DNA of 64,000 nt. Origin: Nocardia niwae NBRC 108934 = DSM 45340. GTDB lineage: Bacteria; Actinomycetota; Actinomycetes; Mycobacteriales; Mycobacteriaceae. The notes under the pieces are model-generated. The model did no database searches. It saw only the letters and a program-made list of their open reading frames with translations, and was not told the DNA's origin. The DNA lies in the NCBI RefSeq assembly GCF_001613465.1, contig NZ_BDCK01000031.1, positions 124,001 through 188,000 on the forward strand. The letters are read 5' to 3'. Positions 44,454-55,697 of the stretch are shown one piece after another; position 1 is the first letter of the stretch, and each line of letters starts with the position of its first letter. A program made the translations under genes and the position numbers.

Positions 44454-45890
44454 TTAGCGCACCCTTCGCTGGAAGCGGAAACGCCTGTCCCGCATGGCTT
44501 TTTCGCGCAACGCCGCTTGTTCGTGGCGAGCCCGCTCCTGTAGCGCGAGCTTGGCTTCGCGCAGCACTTGGCGCTCGTGCTCGGCCTTCTCCTTCAGGGC
44601 TGTCTTGGCCTCGCGGAGCATCTCCTTCTCCTGCCGCGCCTTCTCCCGCAGCACGATCTTCGCCTCGTGCAGCGCCGAGCGCAGACCGCGCCTCTTGCCG
44701 GTCTCCGGATCGATGCGCAACCAGTGCGTGGACTCCGTGCCGAGCGACGGCAGCGTGATACCGGCGAACTTGCGTTCCGAGGAGGTCTCCGGGGCATTGT
44801 CGGCGGTGGCCTTGAGGAACCGGTCCGGCAGCGCCAGCTTGTGGATCGTGCGGAAGGCGAGCAGATACTGCTTGCCCAGCGACCCGGTGGTGTAGGGCAG
44901 GTCGTACTTGTCGCACAGCTCGCGCACCCGCACCGCGATCTCCGGGTAGCGGTTGCTCGGCAGGTCGGGGAACAGGTGGTGCTCGATCTGGTAGCAGAGG
45001 TTGCCGCTCATGAACGCCATGGCGGGCCCGGCCTTGAAGTTCGCGCTGCCGAGCATCTGGCGCAGGTACCACTCGCCGCTGGTCTCGTCCTCCAGCTGCT
45101 CGATGGTGAACTTCTCCGCGCCGTCGGGGAAGTGGCCGCAGAAGATCACCGCGTAGGCCCACAGGTTGCGCACCAGGTTCGCGGTCGCGTTGGCCTTCAG
45201 CGTGTGCTTGAACGCCGGGCCGGTGAGCGCGGGGTGGATGAGATAGTCCTTGGCCACCTGGCGGCAGATCTTGCGCGCGAACTCCTTGTTGGGCCCCGAG
45301 GCGACTTGCCAGCGCGGCGTGTCCAACAGCTCCTTCTCGATGCTCCAGTCGTGCAGGGCGATGCCCCACTCGAAAGTCGCGGCGAGCAGCAGATTCGCCA
45401 GCGGCTGCAGCAGGTGGATCGGCCGCCACTGCTCGTCGCGCGTCATCCGGAGGATGCCGAACCCGAGGTCCTCGTCCTTGCCCAGGACGTTGGTGTAGGT
45501 GTGGTGCGAGTAGTTGTGCGCCCGCCGCCACTGCGCCGAGGGACCCGTCATGTCCCACTCCCACGAGCTGGAGTGGATCTCCGGATCGTTCATCCAGTCC
45601 CATTGCCCGTGGCTGACGTTGTGCCCGAGCTCCATGTTCTCGATGATCTTGGCCACCGAGAGCAACGCGGTGCCGGCCAGCCATGCCCAGCGATTGCGGC
45701 TGCCGAACAGCACGGCTCGGGCCGCTACCTCGAGACCGCGTTGCGCCGCGATCGCGCGCCGGATGTACTTCGCGTCGCGCTCACCACGCGACAGCTCCAC
45801 CGAACGCCGGATGGAATCGAGCTCCTGCCCCAGTGTCTCGATATCGGCCGCGGTGAGGTGGGCGAATGTCTTGATGTCGGTGATGGCCAC
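44454..45890 (-). CDS. Acyl-CoA desaturase, DesA3-like (copy 2) with helical repeat tail
   Basis: A 478-residue paralogue of the neighbouring desaturase with intact boxes GHNVSHG (His90, His94), AHNYSHH and QIEHHLFP (301-308). Unlike copy 1 it has an extra tail from about residue 400: three 18-residue repeats at 414-431, 432-449 and 450-467 of the form LREKARQEKEMLREAKTA, strongly charged and helical. It lies 45 bases downstream of the ferredoxin-type reductase gene and is probably co-transcribed, like Rv3230c-desA3 in M. tuberculosis. Confidence 0.92.
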   Translation of the reverse strand: MAITDIKTFAHLTAADIETLGQELDSIRRSVELSRGERDAKYIRRAIAAQRGLEVAARAVLFGSRNRWAWLAGTALLSVAKIIENMELGHNVSHGQWDWMNDPEIHSSSWEWDMTGPSAQWRRAHNYSHHTYTNVLGKDEDLGFGILRMTRDEQWRPIHLLQPLANLLLAATFEWGIALHDWSIEKELLDTPRWQVASGPNKEFARKICRQVAKDYLIHPALTGPAFKHTLKANATANLVRNLWAYAVIFCGHFPDGAEKFTIEQLEDETSGEWYLRQMLGSANFKAGPAMAFMSGNLCYQIEHHLFPDLPSNRYPEIAVRVRELCDKYDLPYTTGSLGKQYLLAFRTIHKLALPDRFLKATADNAPETSSERKFAGITLPSLGTESTHWLRIDPETGKRRGLRSALHEAKIVLREKARQEKEMLREAKTALKEKAEHERQVLREAKLALQERARHEQAALREKAMRDRRFRFQRRVR

Positions 45891-45935
45891 CGGGGTCCTT
45901 TCCCTACTCGATCCCCAACGAGGGTACCTCCCGGA

Positions 45936-47093
45936 CTACACGTCCAGGGTGCAGTCGCCCGCCGCGGCCGAGATGCAGGTCTGTACCTTGTCGCCTTCGC
46001 GACGCTCCTCACCGTTGCGCAGGTCGCGCGCGTGGCCGGAACTCAAGGTGACCACGCAGGTCTGGCAGATACCCATCCGGCAGCCGAACGGCATCTGCAC
46101 GCCTGCGGACTCACCGGCCTCGAGCAGGCTGGTCGCGCCGTCCGCCGCGACGGTGCGACCGGTCTTGCCGAAGGTGACCGTGCCGCCCGCGCCGACCGCG
46201 GAGCGCTCGATCTCGAAGCGCTCCACGTGCAGCCGGTCCGACAGGCCCGCGTCACGCCAGTGGTGCTCGATCTCGTCGAGCATCCCGGCCGGGCCGCACG
46301 CCCACGTGTGGCGTTCGCGCCAGTCCGGGAACTGGGTGTCGAGATCGGCGAGCGCGAACTTGCCGCGCTCGGCGGTGAGATGCAGGCGGGTGTCGAAGCT
46401 CGGAGTGCGTTCGCTCAACGCCTGCAGTTCCGCGCCGAACATCACGTCGTCGGCGGTGCGGGCCGAGTGCAGGTGCGCCACATCGGTGAACAGCTCGCGC
46501 CGGTCCATCGCACGCAGCATGGACATCACCGGCGTGATGCCGCTGCCCGCGGTGACGAACAGCACCTTCTCCGGCGGCGGATACGGCAGGACGAATCCGC
46601 CCTGCGGCGCGGCGAGCCGCACGATGGTGCCGACCGGCACGCCACTGACCAGATGACTGGACAGGAAGCCTTCCGGCATCGCCTTCACGGCGATAGAGAT
46701 CAACCGCTTGCCGCCGTGACCGGGCACCGACCAATTCGGCGGACAGGTCAGCGAATACGAGCGCCAATGCCAGCGCCCGTCCACCAGGAGGCCGATGCCG
46801 ATGTACTGGCCGGGCTGATATTTGAAGTCGAAGCCCCACCCCGGCTGGATCACCAGCGTCGCGGAGTCGGCCGTCTCCTTGCGCACCTCCACGATGCGCC
46901 CGCGCAGCTCGCGAGCCGACCACAGCGGGTTGGCCAGGTGCAGGTAATCGTCGGGCAGCAACGGCGTGGTCACCCGCGCGACGGCGCCGCGCAGCACGTT
47001 CAGCTTCCCGCCGCGCTCGGCGACACTCGCGGCCGGCGCCTCCAGCCATGCGCGGACGCTTCGCACGGAGAAGCTCCCAAGTTTCGAACCCAT
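45936..47093 (-). CDS. Ferredoxin-type oxidoreductase partner of the desaturases
   Basis: A 385-residue electron donor like Rv3230c, passing electrons from NADPH to the desaturase. Domains: FAD-binding (RSYSL around residue 116), NAD(P)-binding (TAGSGITPVMSML) and a C-terminal plant-type [2Fe-2S] domain with Cys338, Cys343, Cys346 and Cys373. GGGAG precedes the ATG by about a dozen bases. It heads the operon with desaturase copy 2; an operator-like palindrome lies 73-89 bases upstream. Confidence 0.92.
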   Translation of the reverse strand: MGSKLGSFSVRSVRAWLEAPAASVAERGGKLNVLRGAVARVTTPLLPDDYLHLANPLWSARELRGRIVEVRKETADSATLVIQPGWGFDFKYQPGQYIGIGLLVDGRWHWRSYSLTCPPNWSVPGHGGKRLISIAVKAMPEGFLSSHLVSGVPVGTIVRLAAPQGGFVLPYPPPEKVLFVTAGSGITPVMSMLRAMDRRELFTDVAHLHSARTADDVMFGAELQALSERTPSFDTRLHLTAERGKFALADLDTQFPDWRERHTWACGPAGMLDEIEHHWRDAGLSDRLHVERFEIERSAVGAGGTVTFGKTGRTVAADGATSLLEAGESAGVQMPFGCRMGICQTCVVTLSSGHARDLRNGEERREGDKVQTCISAAAGDCTLDV

Positions 47094-47165
47094 CGCTGCC
47101 GTTGGTCTCCCTGTTGTCGGATGCGCAGGCCGCCGTCTGGCCGATCGGATGCCTCGCCAGCAAGG

Positions 47166-47182
47166 TTACGGCATCGTAGGTT
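47166..47182. promoter_or_regulatory. Operator of the reductase-desaturase operon
   Basis: TTACGGCATCGTAGGTT has core TTAC-N6-GTAG and matches 15 of 17 bases of the site at 44375-44391. On the minus strand it contains TACGAT, a plausible -10. Confidence 0.55.
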
Positions 47183-47217
47183 ACGGCGGTGGGCGAGCCC
47201 GCGCTCGCCGCCGCGAG

Positions 47218-47790
47218 TCAGAGCAGTTCGAGCAGGAACGGCAGCTCCTGGGCCGCGTACCAGGCCAATTGATGGTCTTCGGCGTCCCCGAGGACGAATT
47301 CCGCGTCGGTATCGCCGAGGTCGGCCGCGTCCACCACGTCGACGGCCTTGGCCACCTGCGGTTCGGCGTCGGCCAGATCGACGTGCACCGAGGCGATCTG
47401 CTGGTAGCGGATCGGGCCCGCCAGCCGTACCACCGCGTCGTCGAGGTCGGGGCGCAGCTCGGCGCCGGTCACGTCGGCGGCGATCACCGCGCGGCGGTAG
47501 ACCGGGCTGCCGCCGGCGACCGGCGCGGCCTCGTCCTCGGAGTCCTCCGCGGACCCGATCGCGTCGCGTTCGGCGGCGAGCAGCCGCAGCGAGGCGCGGG
47601 CGGCTTCGTTCATGGCGACCTCGCCGAGCTCCTCGTCGTCGCCCGAGGCGTAGGCCTCGCGCAGCGCGGGCGTCACCGCGAACGCGGTCCCGCCGACGGG
47701 GGCCAGCTCCCGGCTGTCGACCAGCTCACGCAGCATCGGCACCGTCGCCGGGATGTAGACCCGCAGCTTCTTCTGATCAGACGCAGGCAC
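47218..47790 (-). CDS. DUF6912 family protein
   Basis: A 190-residue acidic actinobacterial protein with the conserved opening RVYIPATVPMLRELV and the middle EVAMNEAARASLRLL. No enzyme motif or membrane segment is visible. The GTG at 47790 follows GGAG by seven bases and overlaps the WS/DGAT-like gene by 14 bases, suggesting coupled translation. Function unknown; coupling hints at an accessory role with the acyltransferase but does not prove it. Confidence 0.7.
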   Translation of the reverse strand: MPASDQKKLRVYIPATVPMLRELVDSRELAPVGGTAFAVTPALREAYASGDDEELGEVAMNEAARASLRLLAAERDAIGSAEDSEDEAAPVAGGSPVYRRAVIAADVTGAELRPDLDDAVVRLAGPIRYQQIASVHVDLADAEPQVAKAVDVVDAADLGDTDAEFVLGDAEDHQLAWYAAQELPFLLELL

Positions 47791-49198
47791 CGAGCATCTC
47801 CTCCATGGAATCGCGCACCGCAGTGGCGAGCACGCCGATATCGGCCATCGCGTCGCGGTCGGCGTTGAGACCGTAGAAGACACGTCCGTCGTAGGACGTG
47901 ATCCCGATGCTCGACGCCTGATTGCGCAGCAGTGGCGACACCGGGTACATCTCCAGCATCCGCGCGCCGCCGATGTACATCGGCGCTTGCGGACCCGGCG
48001 CGTTGGTGATCACCAGATTGAACGTGTGTTCTGCGAACGTACTCGCCGAGCGCACGCTCATCGCATGCAGGCTGGCCGGAGCGAAACCGGCCAGGTGCAC
48101 CAGGGTGCGCGCACGGACGCCGCGCCGCTGACGCCCGTTGAGTTCGGTGGCGTGGGCGATGTGCGACAGCCGCATCACCGGACTCGGTTCGCCCACCGGC
48201 AGATCGATCAGGAACGAGGACACCTCGCTCGCCGAGCGCGCCTGGTCGCCGTTGGTCCCCTCGACGTACACCGACATCGGCACCACGGCCCGCAGCGTGG
48301 TGGACTCGGTGAGCGCTTCCCCGCGTGAGAGCAGCCAGTTGCGCAGGGCGCCGGTGACCACCGCGAGGATGGCGTCGTTGATCGAGCAGCCGAACCGTTC
48401 GCGGATGGTGCGGTAGTCCGCCAGGTCGGTGCGCACCACATCGAAGCGGCGGTTGCGCGAGGTGCGGGTGTTCAGGGGACTGGCGGGCGCGCCGGTCGCG
48501 GCGGTGCGCACCGCCGCGACCACCGATTCGACCGCCTTGCCCGCCGTCCCGAGCGCCGCGAACGCGCCCGCGCCGGCGTCCCTGGCCACTTCCAGCGTCC
48601 TGCGCGGTCGCGCGGCCAGGTGGGCCAGCGCGCCGACCAGCAGCTCGATCTCGCCGGGTTCGCGCGGCGCGATCCAGTCGTCGCCGGCCAGTTCGCGGGG
48701 CGCTGGGCCCGCGTCGAGGATCACGTGGCCGATCTCGAGCGCGGTGTCCCCGTCCACCAAGGCGGAATGGGTCTTCGTGAAGATGGCGCAGCGGCCCTCC
48801 GACAGCCGTTCGATCAGGTACATCTCCCACAGCGGCCGAGCCGGATCCAAGGGATGGGAGGTGAGGCGCGCGACCAGGTCGTGCAGTTGTTCGTCGGTGC
48901 CGGGACCGGGGAGCGCCGATCGCCGGATGTGGTAGGTGATGTCGAACCGGCTGTCCTCGACCCAGACCGGCCGTCCGAGCGAGAGCGGGATCTCCCGCAC
49001 TTTGCGCCGGTACCTCGGCACCAGCGGGAGCCTGCTCTCGACCAGGTCGACCAGCCGGTCGTAGTCCAGGATCGCCCGGCCCGCGTTGTCGCCGGGTTCG
49101 GTGTTCCGCACGATCGCGAGGGAGCCGATATGGATCGGGTTGCTACTGGACTCGAGCCGGTAGAAGGCCGTGTCCTGCGGCGTCAGTCTCGTGATCAC
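47777..49198 (-). CDS. WS/DGAT-like acyltransferase with altered active-site motif
   Basis: A 473-residue member of the wax ester synthase / acyl-CoA:diacylglycerol acyltransferase family, which makes storage triacylglycerol or wax esters at the membrane. N-terminal LTPQDTAFYRLES, PLDPARPLWEMYLI and the later SINDAILAVV are family features. The catalytic HHxxxDG reads HSALVDG at residues 144-150: the second His is Ser145, confirmed in the DNA at 48764-48766. Activity may be lost or changed. GTG 49198 follows AAGGAG; a longer frame reaches 49327. Confidence 0.87.
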   Translation of the reverse strand: MITRLTPQDTAFYRLESSSNPIHIGSLAIVRNTEPGDNAGRAILDYDRLVDLVESRLPLVPRYRRKVREIPLSLGRPVWVEDSRFDITYHIRRSALPGPGTDEQLHDLVARLTSHPLDPARPLWEMYLIERLSEGRCAIFTKTHSALVDGDTALEIGHVILDAGPAPRELAGDDWIAPREPGEIELLVGALAHLAARPRRTLEVARDAGAGAFAALGTAGKAVESVVAAVRTAATGAPASPLNTRTSRNRRFDVVRTDLADYRTIRERFGCSINDAILAVVTGALRNWLLSRGEALTESTTLRAVVPMSVYVEGTNGDQARSASEVSSFLIDLPVGEPSPVMRLSHIAHATELNGRQRRGVRARTLVHLAGFAPASLHAMSVRSASTFAEHTFNLVITNAPGPQAPMYIGGARMLEMYPVSPLLRNQASSIGITSYDGRVFYGLNADRDAMADIGVLATAVRDSMEEMLGACV

Positions 49199-49588
49199 GC
49201 TGCCCGGTACTCCTTTTCCCGATGCCGCCCCCGCTTCATTGTGCTGCCGCGGCAACCGTCGCTCCGGCTGTTGTGGCATTTCCGATGAATTCCGTACACC
49301 TTTTCTCGCGCCGGGGTTCCGTGACACGCTGGGCGATCGGAGTTCGGCGAATCGATTCGATCACAGGGCGGACCGGGATGCATGGTGGGACCGTCCGGCC
49401 GCTCGCCGGGCGCGCTTTCGGGCCGGCGCGAACTGTTCGCGGCCGAGCCACGCAGCGCCGCAGGCGCTGCACATCGGACAGACCATTACCATGAAACATG
49501 CAGCGGATTCCGCGCAACCGCGTGGGCCGCACCGGCCCGGGGGCCGACGACACGATTTGACACACCGACCAGAGGACTGACGAGACCC
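49199..49588. other. 390-base divergent region, WS/DGAT / secA
   Basis: Holds promoters for both genes and, at 49435-49470, a copy of the dispersed palindromic repeat. The secA frame stays open upstream to 49382, but the known SecA N-terminus starts at 49589, so I treat this as non-coding. Confidence 0.6.
49435..49470. repeat. Dispersed palindromic repeat, copy 1 (short)
   Basis: GTTCGCGGCC followed by a short spacer and the hairpin GCAGCGCC-GCA-GGCGCTGC. The order and spacing match the right end of the fuller copy at 58370-58486, with the first long stem missing. Confidence 0.55.
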
Positions 49589-52450
<2,862 letters not shown>

Positions 52451-52458
52451 TCGAAAGC

Positions 52459-52491
52459 CGAAGGCGCTCAGGGTTTCCCTGGGCGCCTTCG
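52459..52491 (+). terminator. secA hairpin terminator
   Basis: Arms CGAAGGCGC and GCGCCTTCG continue through a T-G pair into CAGGG/CCCTG with a TTT loop, nine bases after the secA stop. Confidence 0.75.
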
Positions 52492-52737
52492 TCGTTCAGG
52501 CGCCGTCGGTCGAAGCGATGCGCGAGCCCTGGGGTCGCGTGTGCGGGCCCCACCTCGTCGGTGAGGTATGGCGTGGCGCGCCGTTCGGTGGCCACCCGCA
52601 CCGGACGGCGGCATAGCACCGGCCATGCGCATGATCGGGCCTCCTTCACGGACCCCGCACGCCATGCGGGACCTGTCGAAGCGCGACACGCGACGGTTCC
52701 GAACCCGCTGCCCACTCGACCGGCGTATCTTCCTGAC

Positions 52738-53115
52738 GTGGACCGAGCAGCCGTCGAAGCATGGGTCGCCGGATACGAGCGAGCCTGGCGGTCGCCGGGC
52801 ACGGAACGCCTCGCCGACCTGTTCGCCGCGGACGCGGCATATCTCGTGTCGCCGTGGGCGCAGCCGCTGACCGGTCCGAACGCGCTGGCCGACTTCTGGG
52901 AAAGCGGCCGCGAAGGGCCGGACGAGCCCTTCACCATGCGGTCGAGCGTCGTCGCGGTGGACGGGGATACCGCGGTGGTCCGGGTGGAGGTGGAGTACGC
53001 GCGAGACACCCCGGCGCGGTGGCGAGACCTGTGGATACTGCGTTTCGACGAGGGCGGCCGCTGTGTGTGGTTCGAAGAGTGGCCGTTCGCGCCCGGGCAG
53101 CCGGACGGCCACTGA
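52738..53115 (+). CDS. SnoaL/NTF2-like protein
   Basis: A 125-residue cone-shaped NTF2/SnoaL-fold protein: VEAWVAGYERAWRSP, then LFAADAAYLVSPW and the closing strands DLWILRFDEGGRCVWFEEWPF, quoted here as DLWILRFDE and VWFEEWPF. Such proteins are often small isomerases, cyclases or ligand-binding folds; residues for a specific activity are not evident. GTG 52738 lies six bases after TATCTT with no ribosome site, suggesting a leaderless message. It converges with rsgA, with a six-base gap. Confidence 0.72.
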   Translation: MDRAAVEAWVAGYERAWRSPGTERLADLFAADAAYLVSPWAQPLTGPNALADFWESGREGPDEPFTMRSSVVAVDGDTAVVRVEVEYARDTPARWRDLWILRFDEGGRCVWFEEWPFAPGQPDGH

Positions 53116-53121
53116 CCCGTC

Positions 53122-54123
53122 CTACCAGGGGTCGTTGGAGGTCAGGGCGACGAGCAGGCGACGGATGGCCGCCACCCGGTGCTCCTTGCCGGACAACTCG
53201 TCCAGCGCGCATTCCGGGTCGGCGGGCGCGCCGAGATGGGTACAGCCCCGCGGGCAGTCCTCGATGGCATCGGCGAGATCGGTGAAAGCGGCGATGACGT
53301 CGTCAGGGGTGATGTGGGCCAGGCCGAACGATCGCACGCCCGGCGTGTCGATGACCCAGCCGCCGCCGGGCAGCGGGAGCGCCACCGACTGAGTGGAGGT
53401 GTGCTTGCCCTTGCCCACCCCCGACACCTCGCCCACGGCCCGTTCCGCCTCCGGCACAAGACGATTCACCAGGGTGGACTTGCCCACGCCGGAGTGCCCG
53501 ATCAATGCTGTGAGGTGCTCGGTGAGCAGTTCGAGGAGCGGCTCGAGCGGATCGTCGATGCCGCCGTAGACGATGGTGAGATCGAGATCGTCGAAGGCGG
53601 CGGCGAATTCGGAATCGGCGGCCAGATCGTGCTTGGTCAGGCACAGCACAGGCTGCAGCCCCCCGGCGTACGCGGCGACCATCGCCCGTTCCACGAAGCC
53701 GGTGCGCGGGGGAGGGTCGGCGAGCGCGACCACGATGAACAGCCGCTCCGCGTTGCCGACCACGATTCGCTCGTACGGATCGGTGTCGTCGGCGGTGCGG
53801 CGCAACACTGTCCGGCGGTCGGCGACCCGGACGATGCGGGCGAGGGTGTCCGGTCGGCCGGACAGGTCGCCCACCACGTCCACCTCGTCGCCGACCACGA
53901 TCGGAGTGCGGCCCAGTTCCCGGGCCCGCATCGCGACGATGCGGCGCTCCGGATCGCCACCGAGCACGCAGCCCCAGCGGCCCCGGTCGACGGAGACCAC
54001 CATGGCCGACTCGGCGTCGCTGTGCTGCGGCCGGGTCTTGGTGCGGGGACGGGAGCTACGCCCCGGACGAACCCGGACGTCGGATTCGTCGTAGCTCGCC
54101 GCGGATCGGCGCCCCCGGCTCAG
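53122..54123 (-). CDS. rsgA: Ribosome small subunit-dependent GTPase A, probable CTG start
   Basis: Circularly permuted GTPase that checks late 30S maturation. It has 333 residues: an OB-fold N-terminal domain, GTP-binding motifs LTKHD, GHSGVGKSTL and DTPGVRSFG in permuted order, and a C-terminal zinc site (CPRGCTH and downstream Cys). No ATG, GTG or TTG lies near the conserved YDESDVRVRPG N-terminus. A CTG at 54123, seven bases after AGGAG and overlapping the aroA stop (CTGA), gives the same N-terminal length as the mycobacterial protein, so I call it the start. Confidence 0.9.
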   Translation of the reverse strand: MSRGRRSAASYDESDVRVRPGRSSRPRTKTRPQHSDAESAMVVSVDRGRWGCVLGGDPERRIVAMRARELGRTPIVVGDEVDVVGDLSGRPDTLARIVRVADRRTVLRRTADDTDPYERIVVGNAERLFIVVALADPPPRTGFVERAMVAAYAGGLQPVLCLTKHDLAADSEFAAAFDDLDLTIVYGGIDDPLEPLLELLTEHLTALIGHSGVGKSTLVNRLVPEAERAVGEVSGVGKGKHTSTQSVALPLPGGGWVIDTPGVRSFGLAHITPDDVIAAFTDLADAIEDCPRGCTHLGAPADPECALDELSGKEHRVAAIRRLLVALTSNDPW

Positions 54124-55412
54124 TGCGTCGCTCCTTCGCCGGAAGGCGTCGGCTCGAGCATCCGCTCCCAGAGGGCGACGAAGTTCGGCAGGGTCTTGGC
54201 CGTGGTGCCGATGTCCTCGATCTCGATGCCGGGCACCCGCAGGCCGAGAATGGCTCCCGCCGTTGCCATTCGGTGGTCGGCGTAGGAATGCCACTTGCCG
54301 CCGTGCAGGTCGGCGGGCACGATCTCCAGTCCGTCCTCGGTCTCGGTCACCTTGCCGCCGAGACGGTTGATCTCCGTGGAAAGCGCTGCCAGCCGGTCGG
54401 TTTCGTGGCCGCGCAGATGGGAGATACCGCGCAGCACCGACGGGGAGTCGGCCAGCGCGGCCAGCGCGGCGACAGTGGGGGTCAGCTCGCCCACGTCGTG
54501 CAGGTCGATGTCGATGCCCGCGAGCCGGTCTGGCCCGTGCACGGTGAGCACGCCGTCGAAGATGCGGGCCTCCGCGCCCATGCGGACGAGGATTTCGCGG
54601 ATCACGTCACCCGGCTGGGTGGTCAGGCGCGGCCAGTGCGGGATGCTGACCGTGCCGCCGGTGACCGCGGCGGCGGCCAGGAACGGGGTGGCGTTGGACA
54701 GGTCCGGCTCCACTTCCCAGTCCACCGCGCGGATCGGTCCGTGCTCCACGACCCAGGTCTGCGCCTTGAAGCTGTCCGCGGGCGCCTGCACCCGGACGTC
54801 GGCGCGGCGCAACATCTCCACCGTCATCTCGATGTGCGGCATCGAGGGCAGCGCCTTGCCGTCGTGGTGCACCACCAGGCCTTCGTCGAAGCGCGCGGCC
54901 GACAGCAGCAGGCCCGAGACGAACTGCGACGATCCGGACGCGTCGATCGTCACGGTGCCCCCGCGCAGCGCGCCCGTGCCGTGCACCGTGAACGGCAGCG
55001 CGTCGCCGTCGATATCGGCCCCCAGCGCGCGCAGCGCCTCCAGGATGGTGCGCAGCGGGCGGATCCTGGCCTGTTCGTCACCATCGAACGCGACATCGCC
55101 GGCCGCCAGCGCGGCGACCGGCGGCAGGAAGCGCATCACCGTGCCGGCCAGGCCGCAGTCGACTGTGCCGCCGCCCAGCGGCGCCGGGGTGACGGTCAAC
55201 GTGTCGCCCGTGCCCTCGATGCTCGTGCCGAGCGCGCACAGCGCGGCGATCATCAGGTTCGTGTCCCGGCTGCGCAGCGCACCGGTGATCGTGGATGGGC
55301 CGTCGGCCAGGGCGGCCAGGATGAGCGCCCGGTTGGTGATCGATTTCGATCCGGGCAGGGTCACGGTCGCGTGTACGGGGACCTCGACATGGGGCGCTGG
55401 CCAGAAGTTCAC
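54120..55412 (-). CDS. aroA: 3-phosphoshikimate 1-carboxyvinyltransferase (EPSP synthase)
   Basis: Sixth step of the shikimate pathway, joining phosphoenolpyruvate to shikimate-3-phosphate; target of glyphosate. It has 430 residues with LPGSKSITNRALI at 19-31, the GLAGTVMRFLPP loop, GSSQFVSGLLL, and HDVGELTP and SYADHRMATA in the C-terminal half. The GTG start has only a weak GGA upstream. Its stop overlaps the putative CTG start of rsgA, so the two genes form a coupled pair. Confidence 0.95.
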   Translation of the reverse strand: MNFWPAPHVEVPVHATVTLPGSKSITNRALILAALADGPSTITGALRSRDTNLMIAALCALGTSIEGTGDTLTVTPAPLGGGTVDCGLAGTVMRFLPPVAALAAGDVAFDGDEQARIRPLRTILEALRALGADIDGDALPFTVHGTGALRGGTVTIDASGSSQFVSGLLLSAARFDEGLVVHHDGKALPSMPHIEMTVEMLRRADVRVQAPADSFKAQTWVVEHGPIRAVDWEVEPDLSNATPFLAAAAVTGGTVSIPHWPRLTTQPGDVIREILVRMGAEARIFDGVLTVHGPDRLAGIDIDLHDVGELTPTVAALAALADSPSVLRGISHLRGHETDRLAALSTEINRLGGKVTETEDGLEIVPADLHGGKWHSYADHRMATAGAILGLRVPGIEIEDIGTTAKTLPNFVALWERMLEPTPSGEGATH

Positions 55413-55439
55413 TCGTCCATCATCACACGGTGTTTATTT

Positions 55440-55506
55440 CCAGCGCCTGCGGCGCTGGGTGTTCGCGGCCCCCTTGTGGCTCGCGTTTGCGAGCCGGGCC
55501 GCGAAC
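55440..55506. repeat. Dispersed palindromic repeat, copy 2
   Basis: Contains hairpin CCAGCGCC-TGC-GGCGCTGG (55440-55458), then outer arms GTTCGCGGCCC (55461-55471) and GGGCCGCGAAC (55496-55506) around an inner stem GGCTCGC/GCGAGCC. Read on the minus strand it has the same order as copy 3. It lies in the 285-base gap between the aldehyde dehydrogenase and aroA, which holds no gene I can support. Confidence 0.65.
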
Positions 55507-55697
55507 GGCGCGTGGTGTGCCGGTCGAATGCCCCGTTGCGGCAGTCGGCGCGCGGACGATGCCCGTCCGCCTTCGTCCGGTCTCATAGCGCGTCGCCGTC
55601 GCGATTCGCGGCGCGTTCACGTGGTGGATCGCCGCTGGTGCCACCTGTGGCACGGTGCCGGGTACTCGACGTCGTCGAGTACCCGGCCGTGGGTTTC

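Noticed and set aside
44568..47876. 1102-codon plus-strand frame across the desaturase-reductase region
   Set aside because: Opposite three well-supported genes; no recognisable motif; ends in an arginine/proline-rich low-complexity run.
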